In this document: positions 9,094-17,214 of the stretch, piece by piece
Position numbering within the stretch: position 1 is the stretch's first letter
How the letters are laid out: each line of letters opens with the position of its first letter
Source: Solirubrobacteraceae bacterium
GTDB lineage: Bacteria; Actinomycetota; Thermoleophilia; Solirubrobacterales; Solirubrobacteraceae
DNA: 64,000 bases
Reading direction: 5' to 3'
NCBI GenBank assembly: GCA_025449845.1
Contig: JANWIP010000023.1
Coordinates: 1-64,000, forward strand
The notes under the pieces: model-generated
Databases searched by the model: none
What the model saw: only the letters and a program-made list of their open reading frames with translations
What the model was told of the DNA's origin: nothing
Translations under genes and position numbers: made by a program

Positions 9094-9825
9094 TCAGGAG
9101 GGCACAGGAGCTGGCCGTCCCCACGGTGGCGCGCCTGAGGCCCAGAGGTCGTTGAGGACGATCGCGTCCTTGTAGGTGTCCATGCACTCCCAGAAGCCGT
9201 GGTGACGGTAGGCATGCAGCTGGCCGTTGCCCGCAAGGCGCTCCAGTGGTCGATGCTCAAGCACGCTGTCGGCGTCCAGGTAATCAAGAACGCCAGGCTC
9301 CAGGCAAAAGAAACCGCCGTTGATCCAATGCTCCGAGCGCGGCTTCTCGCGGAAGCCCAGCACGCGACCGCTGTCACTGTCGAGCTCGGTGACCCCAAAC
9401 TGCATCAGCGGCCGCACGACGGTCATCGTGGCCAGCGCGCTCTGCGTGCGGTGAAACTCCAGCAGTGCCCCCAAGTCAATGTCGGCCAGACCATCGGCAT
9501 AGGTGAGGCAGAATCGCTCGCCGTCGAGATGCGGTTGCAGCAGCTTGACCCGCCCCCCGGTGGGAGTGTCCGATCCCGTGTCCACGCAACGCACCTCGAC
9601 TCCCTCCGGCCAGTCATGCGCGGCGACAAAGCCTTCAATCAGCTCCCCCCGATATCCGGTGGCAAGCAGGAAGCGCTCAAAGCCCTGCGCCGCATAGAGC
9701 TGGATGACGTGCCAGAGAATCGGCAGCCCCCCGATCTCCACCAAGGGCTTGGGCAGCTCGCGTGCGTGGCCCTGCAGGCGAGTGCCGCGGCCGCCGCAGA
9801 GAATCGCGACAGGCGGCAGACCCAT
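9094..9825 (-). CDS. Sugar-phosphate nucleotidyltransferase, RfbF-like
   Basis: A 243-residue NTP-transferase fold starting at the ATG at 9825 (MGLPPVAILCGGRGTRLQ). Seen: the nucleotide-binding signature GGRGTRL, LPKPLVEIGGLPIL, the metal-binding aspartate in LTYADGLADID, and NGGFFCLEPGVLDYL. Order and motifs match glucose-1-phosphate cytidylyltransferase (RfbF), which makes CDP-glucose for surface polysaccharide. Sugar and base specificity cannot be read from sequence alone. It lies between yebC and ruvC on the same strand, 54 bp from ruvC, and no polysaccharide operon surrounds it. Confidence 0.85.
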   Translation of the reverse strand: MGLPPVAILCGGRGTRLQGHARELPKPLVEIGGLPILWHVIQLYAAQGFERFLLATGYRGELIEGFVAAHDWPEGVEVRCVDTGSDTPTGGRVKLLQPHLDGERFCLTYADGLADIDLGALLEFHRTQSALATMTVVRPLMQFGVTELDSDSGRVLGFREKPRSEHWINGGFFCLEPGVLDYLDADSVLEHRPLERLAGNGQLHAYRHHGFWECMDTYKDAIVLNDLWASGAPPWGRPAPVPS

Positions 9826-9859
9826 CGGCGTGGCCTGATTGAGTGAAGAGGGGCCCGGC

Positions 9860-9880
9860 TCACCGGCCAAAGGCCGGTGA
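9860..9880 (-). terminator. 9-bp stem, 3-nt loop hairpin after yebC
   Basis: TCACCGGCC and GGCCGGTGA form a perfect inverted repeat around AAA, starting 10 bp after the yebC stop. On the minus strand it is followed by a C/U-rich stretch, not a clean U tract, so it may be a weak terminator between yebC and the nucleotidyltransferase. Confidence 0.5.
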
Positions 9881-9889
9881 CGCCACCCT

Positions 9890-10642
9890 CTATCCGGCAG
9901 CACGCTCAAGCATGTCAGCCGGCACATCGAAGTTGGCGTGGACGGCGCCAACGTCGTCGTTGTCTTCGAGCGCGTCGATCAGACGCAAGAGCTTGGCGAC
10001 CTGGCCCTCGTGCTGGATCTCCACCAGCGAGGAAGGCCGGTAGAGCAACTCGGCGCTGTCAAGCTCGATGCCGGCCTCTTCGAGTGCCTGGCGCACGGTG
10101 GTGAAGTCCTGCAGGCCAGTGATTACTTCATGCAGCCCGTCCTCGGCGGTTATGTCCTCGGCGCCGGCCTCAATTGCCACCAGCAGATCGTCCTCGGAGT
10201 AGCGCGCGGCGTCGATCAGGATGACGCCCTTTTTGTCGAACAGGTAACCGACGGAGCCCGGCTCCCCCAGCGAGCCGCCGTGGCGCGCGAAGAGATGTTT
10301 GACATCCGCGCCGGTGCGGTTGCGGTTATCCGTGACGGTCTCCACCAACAGCGCGACGCCACCCGGCCCATAGCCTTCATAGAGGATCGACTCAAGCGAC
10401 TCGGCGTCGGCGCCCGCGCCGGTACCTTTGGCGATGGCGCGTTCGATGTTGTCCTTGGGCATCGAGGACGCTTTGGCCTTCTGGATCGCGTTCTCGAGCG
10501 CGGCGTTGGCATCGGGGTCTCCCCCACCGTCACGCGCGGCCACCGTGATGGCGCGAGCGAGCTTGGTGAACTGAGCCCCGCGACGCGAGTCGACGATCGC
10601 CTTCTTGTGCTTGATGGAGGCCCACTTGGAGTGCCCAGACAT
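9890..10642 (-). CDS. yebC: YebC/TACO1 family protein
   Basis: A 250-residue protein with the family start MSGHSKWASIKHKKA and the conserved KASSMPKDNIERAI and YEGYGPGGVALLVE. The family acts as DNA-binding regulators in some bacteria and, for TACO1 and some bacterial members, as translation factors that help ribosomes through proline stretches. It often neighbours ruvC, as here. It is divergent from manB with only 25 bp between the two start codons. Confidence 0.95.
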   Translation of the reverse strand: MSGHSKWASIKHKKAIVDSRRGAQFTKLARAITVAARDGGGDPDANAALENAIQKAKASSMPKDNIERAIAKGTGAGADAESLESILYEGYGPGGVALLVETVTDNRNRTGADVKHLFARHGGSLGEPGSVGYLFDKKGVILIDAARYSEDDLLVAIEAGAEDITAEDGLHEVITGLQDFTTVRQALEEAGIELDSAELLYRPSSLVEIQHEGQVAKLLRLIDALEDNDDVGAVHANFDVPADMLERAAG

Positions 10643-10667
10643 ACGTTAAAGATAGTGTTCTCAAGCG

Positions 10668-12068
10668 ATGACGGGAATGGAAACCCACCCACCCCCCGGG
10701 ATATTCAAGGCCTATGACGTGCGTGGGCTCTACGGCGAGCAGATCGACGGCGACGTGGCCGAGCAGATCGGGCGCGCCTTCGTGCGCGTATTGGCGGACC
10801 TGGCGAGCAAGCCCGCAAGCGAGCTGAAGGTGGGCCTGGGCAGGGATATGCGCCTGAGCGCCCCCGAACTGGCGGCGCGCTATCGCGAGGGCCTGCTGAT
10901 GGAAGGAGCGAGCGTGCTCGATGCGGGGATGGTTGGCAGCGAGATGCTCTACTACCTCGTCGGCTCGCGCGGCCTGGATGGAGGTCTGATGTGCACGGCC
11001 TCGCACAACCCCAAGGCATACACGGGCGCCAAGCTGGTGCGCCAAGGCGCGATCGCCTTGAGTGGCGACGAAGGCATCCAGGACATCCGCCGCACGATCG
11101 AAGCGGGCCTGGGCGAAGGCGCACAGACGCGCGGCACGCTGGAGCAGGTTGAGCTCTACGAGGAGTTCCAGGAGGCCGCGCTGAAGTTCATCGACCCGAG
11201 CGCCGTGAAGCCGCTGAAGGTGGTAGTAGACGGCGGCAACGGCATGGCCGGGCCGATGGTCGGCCCACTGCTGGAGCGCCTCGGACTGGACCTGATCGAG
11301 ACCTACTGGACACCCAACGGCGAGTTCCCCGACCACGAGCCCAACCCTTTGCTGGAGGAGAACCGCAAGTTCATCATCGACAAGGTGCGCGAGAGCGGCG
11401 CGGACCTGGGGATCGCCTGGGACGGGGATGCCGACCGTTGCTTCTTCATCGACGACACGGGCGCCTTCGTGGATGGTGATTTTCTGACCGCGCTGCTGGC
11501 GGAGTCGCTGCTGAGCAAGAGATCGGATCCCACCCGCCCCGCCGAGTCGATCCTGTATGACGTGCGCGCTTCAAGGGCCGTCGCTGACACTGTGCGCGCC
11601 GCGGGCGGCGTGCCCCGTGTGAACCGCGTGGGCCATGCCTTCTTCAAGACGAGGATGCACAAGGAGGGCGGCCTGTTCGGCGGCGAGGTCTCAGGTCATT
11701 ACTACTTCCAGGACTTTTACTGCGCTGACTCCGGCACGATCCCCGCGTTACTGATGTTGGAGCACCTCTCGCGCATGGGCAAGAAGCTCTCTGAGCTGCT
11801 GCGCCCCTATCACGAGCGCTATTTCATCTCCGGCGAGATCAACAGCGAGGTAAAAGATCAGCAGGCCAAGATGCGGGAGATCGCGGAGCGCTACAACGAC
11901 GCCCGCCAGGAAGAACTTGACGGCATCTCGATCGACTACGAGGACTGGCACTTCAACGTGCGGCCCTCGAACACTGAGCCCCTGCTGCGTCTGTGCCTGG
12001 AGTCGCTTGAGAGCCGAGAGGACATGGAGCGCCGCCGCGATGAGGTGCTGGCGCTGATCCGCTCGTGA
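10668..12068 (+). CDS. manB: Phosphomannomutase/phosphoglucomutase (ManB/AlgC type)
   Basis: A 466-residue alpha-D-phosphohexomutase. Seen: FKAYDVRGLYG at the N-terminus, the phospho-serine loop TASHNPKAYTG (about residue 108), the metal-binding loop DGDADRCF (about 251), the sugar-binding GEVSGHYYF (about 340), and the phosphate-binding RPSNTEPLLRL near the C-terminus. It interconverts hexose 1- and 6-phosphates, feeding nucleotide sugars and cell-envelope glycans. An ATG three codons inside (METHPPPG) is an alternative start. The stop overlaps the GTG of the next gene. Confidence 0.94.
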   Translation: MTGMETHPPPGIFKAYDVRGLYGEQIDGDVAEQIGRAFVRVLADLASKPASELKVGLGRDMRLSAPELAARYREGLLMEGASVLDAGMVGSEMLYYLVGSRGLDGGLMCTASHNPKAYTGAKLVRQGAIALSGDEGIQDIRRTIEAGLGEGAQTRGTLEQVELYEEFQEAALKFIDPSAVKPLKVVVDGGNGMAGPMVGPLLERLGLDLIETYWTPNGEFPDHEPNPLLEENRKFIIDKVRESGADLGIAWDGDADRCFFIDDTGAFVDGDFLTALLAESLLSKRSDPTRPAESILYDVRASRAVADTVRAAGGVPRVNRVGHAFFKTRMHKEGGLFGGEVSGHYYFQDFYCADSGTIPALLMLEHLSRMGKKLSELLRPYHERYFISGEINSEVKDQQAKMREIAERYNDARQEELDGISIDYEDWHFNVRPSNTEPLLRLCLESLESREDMERRRDEVLALIRS

Positions 12069-13147
12069 GCGCCAAGGCGCCTGCATGGCCCTCAAGCGTT
12101 GAGGAACAGCGCGAAGCGCAGGCAGCCCTGGCGCAGGCCGCCAAAGAGGGCATACACCGCCTGGCAATCCCCACCCCCTTCCAGGTGGGCCGTGTGAATG
12201 CCTATCTGATCGAGGACGAGCCGTTGACGCTGATCGACTCCGGCCCAAACTCCGCCAAGGCGCTCGATGAGCTGGAACAGGCGCTAGAGGCGCTCGGTCA
12301 TCGTATTGAGGACATCGAGCTGCTGGTGATCACCCATCAGCACATCGACCACTTCGGCCTGGCCTCGATCCTGGCGCGCCGCTCGGGCGCGGAAGTGGCA
12401 GCTCTGAGCGGTCTGGACGACTATCTGCGTAGCTTTCGCGAACAGACCGAGCTTGACGACGTGTTCGCCGAGCAGACCATGCTGCGCCACGGCATCCCCG
12501 CGGATGTGGTCAGCGCCCTGCGCGCGGTGTCCGCCAGTTTCCGCGCCTGGGGCTCGACCGTTGAGGTCAGCCGCCCGCTGCAAGATGGCGAGGAGTTGCA
12601 ACTACGCGACCACATCTTGCGCGTGCTGCATCGCCCCGGCCATAGTCCTTCGGACACCCTCTTCTGGGATGAAGAGCGCTCGCTGATGATGGTGGCCGAC
12701 CATCTCATCAAGCACATCTCTTCCAACCCCCTGCTGGCGCGCCCCCTCGGCGCGGGCCGTGACTTCACTGGCCCCCGCCCCCACTCGCTGGTCACTTACA
12801 TCGACTCCATGGAGCGGACACGCGCTATGGATGTGGACCTCATTCTCCCCGGCCACGGTCATCCCATCACCGACCACAAGTCGCTGATCGACCTGCGCAT
12901 GCGCATGCACGAACGCCGCGCGGAGCGGATCTACAACCTCATGCTCCAGCAGCCGATAACTGCCCACGAGATCGCCCAGGACTTGTGGGGCAACGTGGCA
13001 GTAACCCAGGCCTACCTGACTCTTTCCGAGGTTTTGGGCCATGTCGATCTCCTCATCAATGCCCAACTGGTTGAGGAGCAGGAGCAAGACGGCCTGGTGC
13101 GCTTCGCGGCGCTGCGAACCTCCTCCAAAAACAAGGAAGTACAGTAG
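12065..13147 (+). CDS. MBL-fold metallo-hydrolase with C-terminal winged-helix domain
   Basis: The 360-residue protein has the metallo-beta-lactamase metal motif THQHIDHFG (HxHxDH, about residues 90-98), further metal ligands in HRPGHSPSD and ADHLIKH, and LPGHGHPI. The last 80 residues (ERRAERIYNLM to LVEEQEQDG) look like the winged helix found in LACTB2-like hydrolases. The substrate is unknown; relatives cleave thioesters, lactones or RNA. The GTG start overlaps the manB stop (GTGA), so it is coupled to manB. Confidence 0.88.
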   Translation: MSAKAPAWPSSVEEQREAQAALAQAAKEGIHRLAIPTPFQVGRVNAYLIEDEPLTLIDSGPNSAKALDELEQALEALGHRIEDIELLVITHQHIDHFGLASILARRSGAEVAALSGLDDYLRSFREQTELDDVFAEQTMLRHGIPADVVSALRAVSASFRAWGSTVEVSRPLQDGEELQLRDHILRVLHRPGHSPSDTLFWDEERSLMMVADHLIKHISSNPLLARPLGAGRDFTGPRPHSLVTYIDSMERTRAMDVDLILPGHGHPITDHKSLIDLRMRMHERRAERIYNLMLQQPITAHEIAQDLWGNVAVTQAYLTLSEVLGHVDLLINAQLVEEQEQDGLVRFAALRTSSKNKEVQ

Positions 13148-13193
13148 AGTCCTTGATATCTTGGGGAGGATGTAGGAAGGAGAGGTCCAGCCG

Positions 13194-14546
13194 ATGTACA
13201 TGAATGGGAGTCAGGCAGCGCAGGCCAATCCGCACCTGAACGTCTTTGAGCCTTATCGGGAGCTGGCGAGCCACCACGAGGACCAGCTGACGCGGGCGGC
13301 GATGATCGTGCTGCGGATGGTGCCCCTGGCGCGGGAGACGTTGTTGCAGGCGATCGGGGAGGGCTCGCTCAGCGGTCTGCCCGAGTGCTCGCTTGATATG
13401 CAGGCCACGCATGTGGTCAATCCCAGCGGGGCCTCGGGCGAGCAAGCGCCGGCCCGGGGACGGCTCGTGAGTGTCTTCCTGACGCCCGACATCGAGCCCT
13501 TTGCACTCTCGGAAGAGGTCACCGAAACAGAGCGCGGACAGCGCTTTGATGGGGTGCTGCGCTTTGACCCCGAGCTGGTGGTGGTGGTCGAGAGCAAGGT
13601 CTGCCGGCGCTGGGCCCGGCGCGATGGGCACCGCGTGGCGGAGCTCAATCTGCGCGGCGCGCGCTTTGTGGAGCAGCGCACCTGCCTGCTGCCCTGGCAT
13701 GACCTGTTGGAGTCCTGGATGCGACTGATCGAGCTGGATGTGCTGAGCACCGCCGAGCGCGAGCTGGTGGGAGACATGCTCGACTACGCCCACCGCGACT
13801 TCGGGCACCTGCTGCCCTTTGGCAGTCTGCGCCGTGCGGGCGCCGATCCGACGCGGCGCCAGCGACGGCTGCGCTCGCTGCTGGCACAGGGAACCGGCGT
13901 AGAAGCCGAGCGCGGCAGCCTCGTGCACGTGCGCCTGGACACCGCACTGGGAGTGGTCTCCTTCCAGCGCGTCGCCTTGAGCCTTGAGCAGGACCATCTC
14001 GTGCTGCACATCTGGCCCGGGGAACTCAAACACCAGGCCGAGCACCTGTACGCCGAGGATCACGCGCTGCGGCTCAGCCGCCTGGCGGTACCGGGCAGCG
14101 ATTGGAGCGTCGAGCCGCAGCCGCTGCTGGGCTATCGCAACGCGCCCGTGCGCTCACGGGTCTACCTCACCTGCACGCTCGACGCCGCCACCTACGCGCG
14201 CCGCTGGCAGGGTAAGGACTGGGAGCGCGTGGGAGCGCACCATCGCAACTACATCATGGGTGATCTGTGGCCGTGGCTGCTGGCGCGCGGCTACGCCTCG
14301 CCCTGCGATCTGCAGGCCGTGGAGGGATTCGTGGCCTCCCTCGGCAGACGCTTTGCCCACCTGCGCCCAAGCATGCACCTGACCCGCTCCTGGGCCTTGG
14401 AGGAGGCCGAGGAGCTGGATGAGGATGGGCGGCTGGCGGCACAGGTCCGCGAGGCGGTGAGTGAGGTGCTGCGCATCCTCGGGGAGCCCGGGCTGCCGCT
14501 GACGCTGAACATGCCGGCCGTGCTCGGCTCGCCCGCCGCGAGCTAA
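13194..14546 (+). CDS. Uncharacterised protein with a PD-(D/E)XK nuclease-like signature, 450 aa
   Basis: I do not recognise the family. Residues about 115-135 read RFDGVLRFDPELVVVVESKV: an Asp, a beta-strand, then ExK after a run of hydrophobics. This is the core signature of PD-(D/E)XK nucleases. The rest shows a mixed fold with conserved-looking Trp-rich stretches (WSVEPQPLLGYRNAPV, NYIMGDLWPWLLARGY) and an acidic C-terminal helix. A strong ribosome-binding site (AGGAGAGG) lies about 8 nt before the ATG at 13194. It begins 46 bp after the MBL gene and its end overlaps pdxT tail to tail by 4 bp. Defence, repair or RNA processing are all possible. The nuclease call is inference from the motif alone. 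Confidence 0.6.
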   Translation: MYMNGSQAAQANPHLNVFEPYRELASHHEDQLTRAAMIVLRMVPLARETLLQAIGEGSLSGLPECSLDMQATHVVNPSGASGEQAPARGRLVSVFLTPDIEPFALSEEVTETERGQRFDGVLRFDPELVVVVESKVCRRWARRDGHRVAELNLRGARFVEQRTCLLPWHDLLESWMRLIELDVLSTAERELVGDMLDYAHRDFGHLLPFGSLRRAGADPTRRQRRLRSLLAQGTGVEAERGSLVHVRLDTALGVVSFQRVALSLEQDHLVLHIWPGELKHQAEHLYAEDHALRLSRLAVPGSDWSVEPQPLLGYRNAPVRSRVYLTCTLDAATYARRWQGKDWERVGAHHRNYIMGDLWPWLLARGYASPCDLQAVEGFVASLGRRFAHLRPSMHLTRSWALEEAEELDEDGRLAAQVREAVSEVLRILGEPGLPLTLNMPAVLGSPAAS

Positions 14547-15124
14547 GCCACAGCGGCACGCTGGCGGGCCACCGCCCGCAAGAACAGCCGGTGCACGCGA
14601 TCGTCGTCGCTCAGCTCGCTGTGGAAGGCCACAACCAGCATGTCCCCTTCACGAGCCGCCACCGCGTGCCCGTCCACCCGCGCCAATATTTCCACCTCAG
14701 CGCCGTGCTCGGCGATCCAGGGAGCGCGGATGAAGATGCCGCGCAGCGGGCCGCCCTCCAACCCCGCCACATCAAGATCGGCCTCGAAACTCTTAGTCTG
14801 GCGGCCGAAGGCGTTGCGCTCGGCGCGGATGTCCATCACGCTCAGATGCTCGCGGTCGAGCATAATCAGACCCGCACAGGAACCCAGCAGCGGCGTGCCG
14901 CTCGCGGCCAGCGCGCGCAGCGGCTCAGCCAGTCCCTCGCGCTCGATGCCTAGGGTCATCGTCGTTGACTCTCCCCCGGGGATCACCAGACCTTGCAGGC
15001 CGTCGAGATCACGTGGCACGCGCACCTCACGCACCTGTGCGCCTAGCCCGCGCAGCATCTTGGCGTGTGCCTGAAAGCCGCCCTGCAACGCCAGCACCCC
15101 TATCAGTGGGGCCTCCCCCACCAT
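14543..15124 (-). CDS. pdxT: Pyridoxal 5'-phosphate synthase glutaminase subunit PdxT
   Basis: A 193-residue class I glutamine amidotransferase: IGVLALQGGFQAH at the start, PGGESTTM (about 51-58), and the nucleophile Cys in LLGSCAGLIML (about 80-90). It splits glutamine and passes ammonia to PdxS to make PLP. It starts 8 bp after the pdxS stop in a pdxS-pdxT operon. Confidence 0.96.
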   Translation of the reverse strand: MVGEAPLIGVLALQGGFQAHAKMLRGLGAQVREVRVPRDLDGLQGLVIPGGESTTMTLGIEREGLAEPLRALAASGTPLLGSCAGLIMLDREHLSVMDIRAERNAFGRQTKSFEADLDVAGLEGGPLRGIFIRAPWIAEHGAEVEILARVDGHAVAAREGDMLVVAFHSELSDDDRVHRLFLRAVARQRAAVA

Positions 15125-15132
15125 CGGCCGTC

Positions 15133-16017
15133 CTACCAGCCGCGCTGGGCCAGCAGCTGCTCATCCTCAAGCTTCGAGGACTCAAGGCTGACCATCGCGC
15201 TGCCCAGCCCGCGCGAGGCCGCGGCAATGCGCTCGGGGTCCTGCCAATGCGTGGTGGCCTCCACGATCGCCCGCGCGCGCACAGGCGGGTCCTCGGACTT
15301 GAAGATACCCGAGCCCACGAAGACACCTTCGGCGCCCAGCGACATCATCAAGGCGGCATCGGCGGGGGTGGCGATGCCGCCGGCGCAGAACAGCACCACA
15401 GGCAGCTTGCCATCGCGGGCCACGCCGCGAACAAGATCAAGCGGCGCGCCGTGATCCTTGGCGGCTGTTGCTAGCTCCGCTTCGTCGAGCATCGTCAGGC
15501 GCCGGATCTCCCCGCCGATGCGGCGCATGTGGCGCACGGCCTCCACGATGTCTCCCGTGCCGGCCTCGCCCTTGGAGCGGATCATCGCGGCACCCTCGCC
15601 GATACGCCGCAGCGCCTCACCCAAATTTGTGGCGCCGCACACAAAAGGCGCCTTGAAAGGCCACTTGTCGATGTGATTGCTCTCATCGGCCGGCGTCAGC
15701 ACCTCGGACTCATCGATGTAGTCCACGTCAAGAGCCTGCAGCACCTGCGCCTCGACGAAGTGCCCGATGCGAGCCTTGGCCATCACAGGAATGCTGACGG
15801 CCTCCTGAATGCCCACGATCATCTCGGGATCGCTCATGCGCGCCACGCCGCCATCGCGGCGGATATCGGCCGGCACGCGCTCCAGCGCCATCACCGCGGC
15901 GGCGCCCGCGTCCTCGGCGACCTTGGCCTGCTCGGGGGTGACCACGTCCATGATCACGCCGCCCTTGAGCATCTCCGCCAAGCCGCTCTTGACTCTGAAT
16001 GTCGCCTCGTCGCGCAT
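15133..16017 (-). CDS. pdxS: Pyridoxal 5'-phosphate synthase subunit PdxS
   Basis: A 294-residue TIM-barrel synthase. Seen: [35 protein letters not shown], the catalytic lysine region [12 protein letters not shown], and [26 protein letters not shown]. It condenses ribose 5-phosphate, glyceraldehyde 3-phosphate and ammonia into PLP. The upstream DNA holds three abutting 24-bp palindromes starting 51 bp before its ATG. On the coding strand TAGACT lies 7 nt before the ATG and could be a -10 element of a nearly leaderless transcript, but I see no good -35. Confidence 0.97.
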   Translation of the reverse strand: MRDEATFRVKSGLAEMLKGGVIMDVVTPEQAKVAEDAGAAAVMALERVPADIRRDGGVARMSDPEMIVGIQEAVSIPVMAKARIGHFVEAQVLQALDVDYIDESEVLTPADESNHIDKWPFKAPFVCGATNLGEALRRIGEGAAMIRSKGEAGTGDIVEAVRHMRRIGGEIRRLTMLDEAELATAAKDHGAPLDLVRGVARDGKLPVVLFCAGGIATPADAALMMSLGAEGVFVGSGIFKSEDPPVRARAIVEATTHWQDPERIAAASRGLGSAMVSLESSKLEDEQLLAQRGW

Positions 16018-16067
16018 GGTTCACAGTCTATCCGGCGCGCCGCACGCCTATATGAGCTGATGTTGCT

Positions 16068-16139
16068 CCGACCGGCACATGTGCCGGTCGGCCGGACCGT
16101 ACATGTACGGTCCGGGACCGTGCCGCATGCGGCACGGTC
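16068..16139. repeat. Three contiguous perfect 24-bp palindromes centred on CATG
   Basis: Palindromes at 16068-16091, 16092-16115 and 16116-16139 abut with no spacer. Each is perfect over all 24 positions and centred on CATG (ACATGT, ACATGT, GCATGC), yet the outer sequences differ. Each left half contains GACCG. They lie between the rpiR-type regulator stop (16167) and the pdxS start (16017), both on the minus strand. As RNA they would make three back-to-back 10-bp hairpins with 4-nt loops; as DNA they could bind dimeric proteins on one face, since 24 bp is a little over two turns. Function unknown. Confidence 0.95.
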
Positions 16140-16166
16140 TTCCCTGAGAAGCAGACGATGTTCAAG

Positions 16167-17102
16167 CTACTTGAGCCGGAAAGCCTTGATGCGGTCGTCG
16201 TACTGCGCCGTGTCCTTCGCGTAGACCCCGTAGGCCAGCGCCTGGATCAGGCTCAGGAGCGCCGTGTGCGAGCGCACGTAGGCGGGGCTGTTGGAGGAGT
16301 AGTAGAGCTTGATCTGCGCCAGCTTGGCGACCTCTGAGAGGGTCGCGTCGGTGACCGCGGCAGTGCGCGCCTTGCGATGGCGCGCCAGCTTCATGGCGCG
16401 TACGACCAGCGGATGCGGGCGCCCGGCAGAAAGTCCGATCACGAGCGTCTGTTCATCGATGCGCCCCAGGCGGCTCAGGGCCTCCTGGGAAGGGCTGGCC
16501 ACGACATCCACGCGCAGGTCGAGCAACATCAGCAGGTGACGCAGGTAGCTGGCGAAGAAGGCCATCTGATCGGTGCCCGCTACGAGCACCTTGTCGGCGC
16601 TCACGATCGCCTCGATCAGCGCGTCCACCGCGCTGCGCGAGACCTTGCGGGCCGTCTCCTCTACGTTTAGATGGTCGGCGGCCAGGGCAGTCTCAAACTC
16701 ATTCTGATCGAGCGAGAACAGTGGCGCTGAGCCATTGGCTGAGCTTGAGCCGTTGCTCTTGGCGGGGGCTCCTACGATCGCTTGCGTGTGCACACGCCGG
16801 TACTCCTCGCGCGCTGCCGCCTGCAACTCGGGGAAGCCCTCAAAGCCCAATGCTTGGGAGAAGCGCACGACCGTGGAGCTTGAGGTGTTGGCGCGGCGCG
16901 CCAGCTCCTCGGCGGTCTGGAAGGCAGCCTCATCGAGGTGGTCGACGATGTACTGGGCCACATCCTTCTGCGAGCGCGAGCACTCATCGAAGCGGGCCTG
17001 GATGTACTTGGACAAGCTCTGGTGATCACTGGTGCCCGGAAGGGTGCCGGCGCCGGCGACCGGCGAGGGCTTGGTGGGTGTTGGGGTGGCAACTCGCTTC
17101 AC
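16167..17102 (-). CDS. MurR/RpiR-family transcriptional regulator
   Basis: A 311-residue regulator. The N-terminal helix-turn-helix domain reads SQKDVAQYIVDHL, TAEELARRANTSSSTVVRFSQALGFEGFPEL (about residues 44-98). A SIS sugar-phosphate-binding domain follows (VLVAGTDQMAFFASYLRHLL, VIGLSAGRPHPLV, AAVTDATLS). The family senses phosphosugars. The GTG at 17102 is the only in-frame start after an upstream stop and has no well-placed Shine-Dalgarno sequence. It is divergent from the FAD oxidoreductase gene. A palindrome in the divergent region may be its operator. Confidence 0.9.
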   Translation of the reverse strand: MKRVATPTPTKPSPVAGAGTLPGTSDHQSLSKYIQARFDECSRSQKDVAQYIVDHLDEAAFQTAEELARRANTSSSTVVRFSQALGFEGFPELQAAAREEYRRVHTQAIVGAPAKSNGSSSANGSAPLFSLDQNEFETALAADHLNVEETARKVSRSAVDALIEAIVSADKVLVAGTDQMAFFASYLRHLLMLLDLRVDVVASPSQEALSRLGRIDEQTLVIGLSAGRPHPLVVRAMKLARHRKARTAAVTDATLSEVAKLAQIKLYYSSNSPAYVRSHTALLSLIQALAYGVYAKDTAQYDDRIKAFRLK

Positions 17103-17153
17103 GCGGCTGTTGTTCGACGTATGCGTCTATGACTCCTCCCAAAGATCACCCGC

Positions 17154-17166
17154 CTTTTGTCAAAAG
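17154..17166. promoter_or_regulatory. Candidate operator in the divergent region
   Basis: CTTTTG and CAAAAG form a perfect 6-bp inverted repeat around one T, halfway between the regulator start (17102) and the FAD oxidoreductase start (17215). On the minus strand it contains TTGACA, a consensus -35, but no good -10 follows at 16-18 bp. A/T-rich palindromes stand out in this GC-rich DNA. Confidence 0.4.
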
Positions 17167-17214
17167 ATCTATGCCGATGATCCGCCGAACGGCTCGGCGC
17201 GCAGATAGGACGCG

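Noticed and set aside
9860..9880. Mobile element or regulatory palindrome
   Set aside because: A single 9-bp stem after yebC is better explained as a weak terminator.
13056..14063. Minus-strand frame opposite the PD-(D/E)XK-like gene
   Set aside because: The plus-strand gene has a strong ribosome-binding site and structured sequence; the antisense frame is low-complexity.
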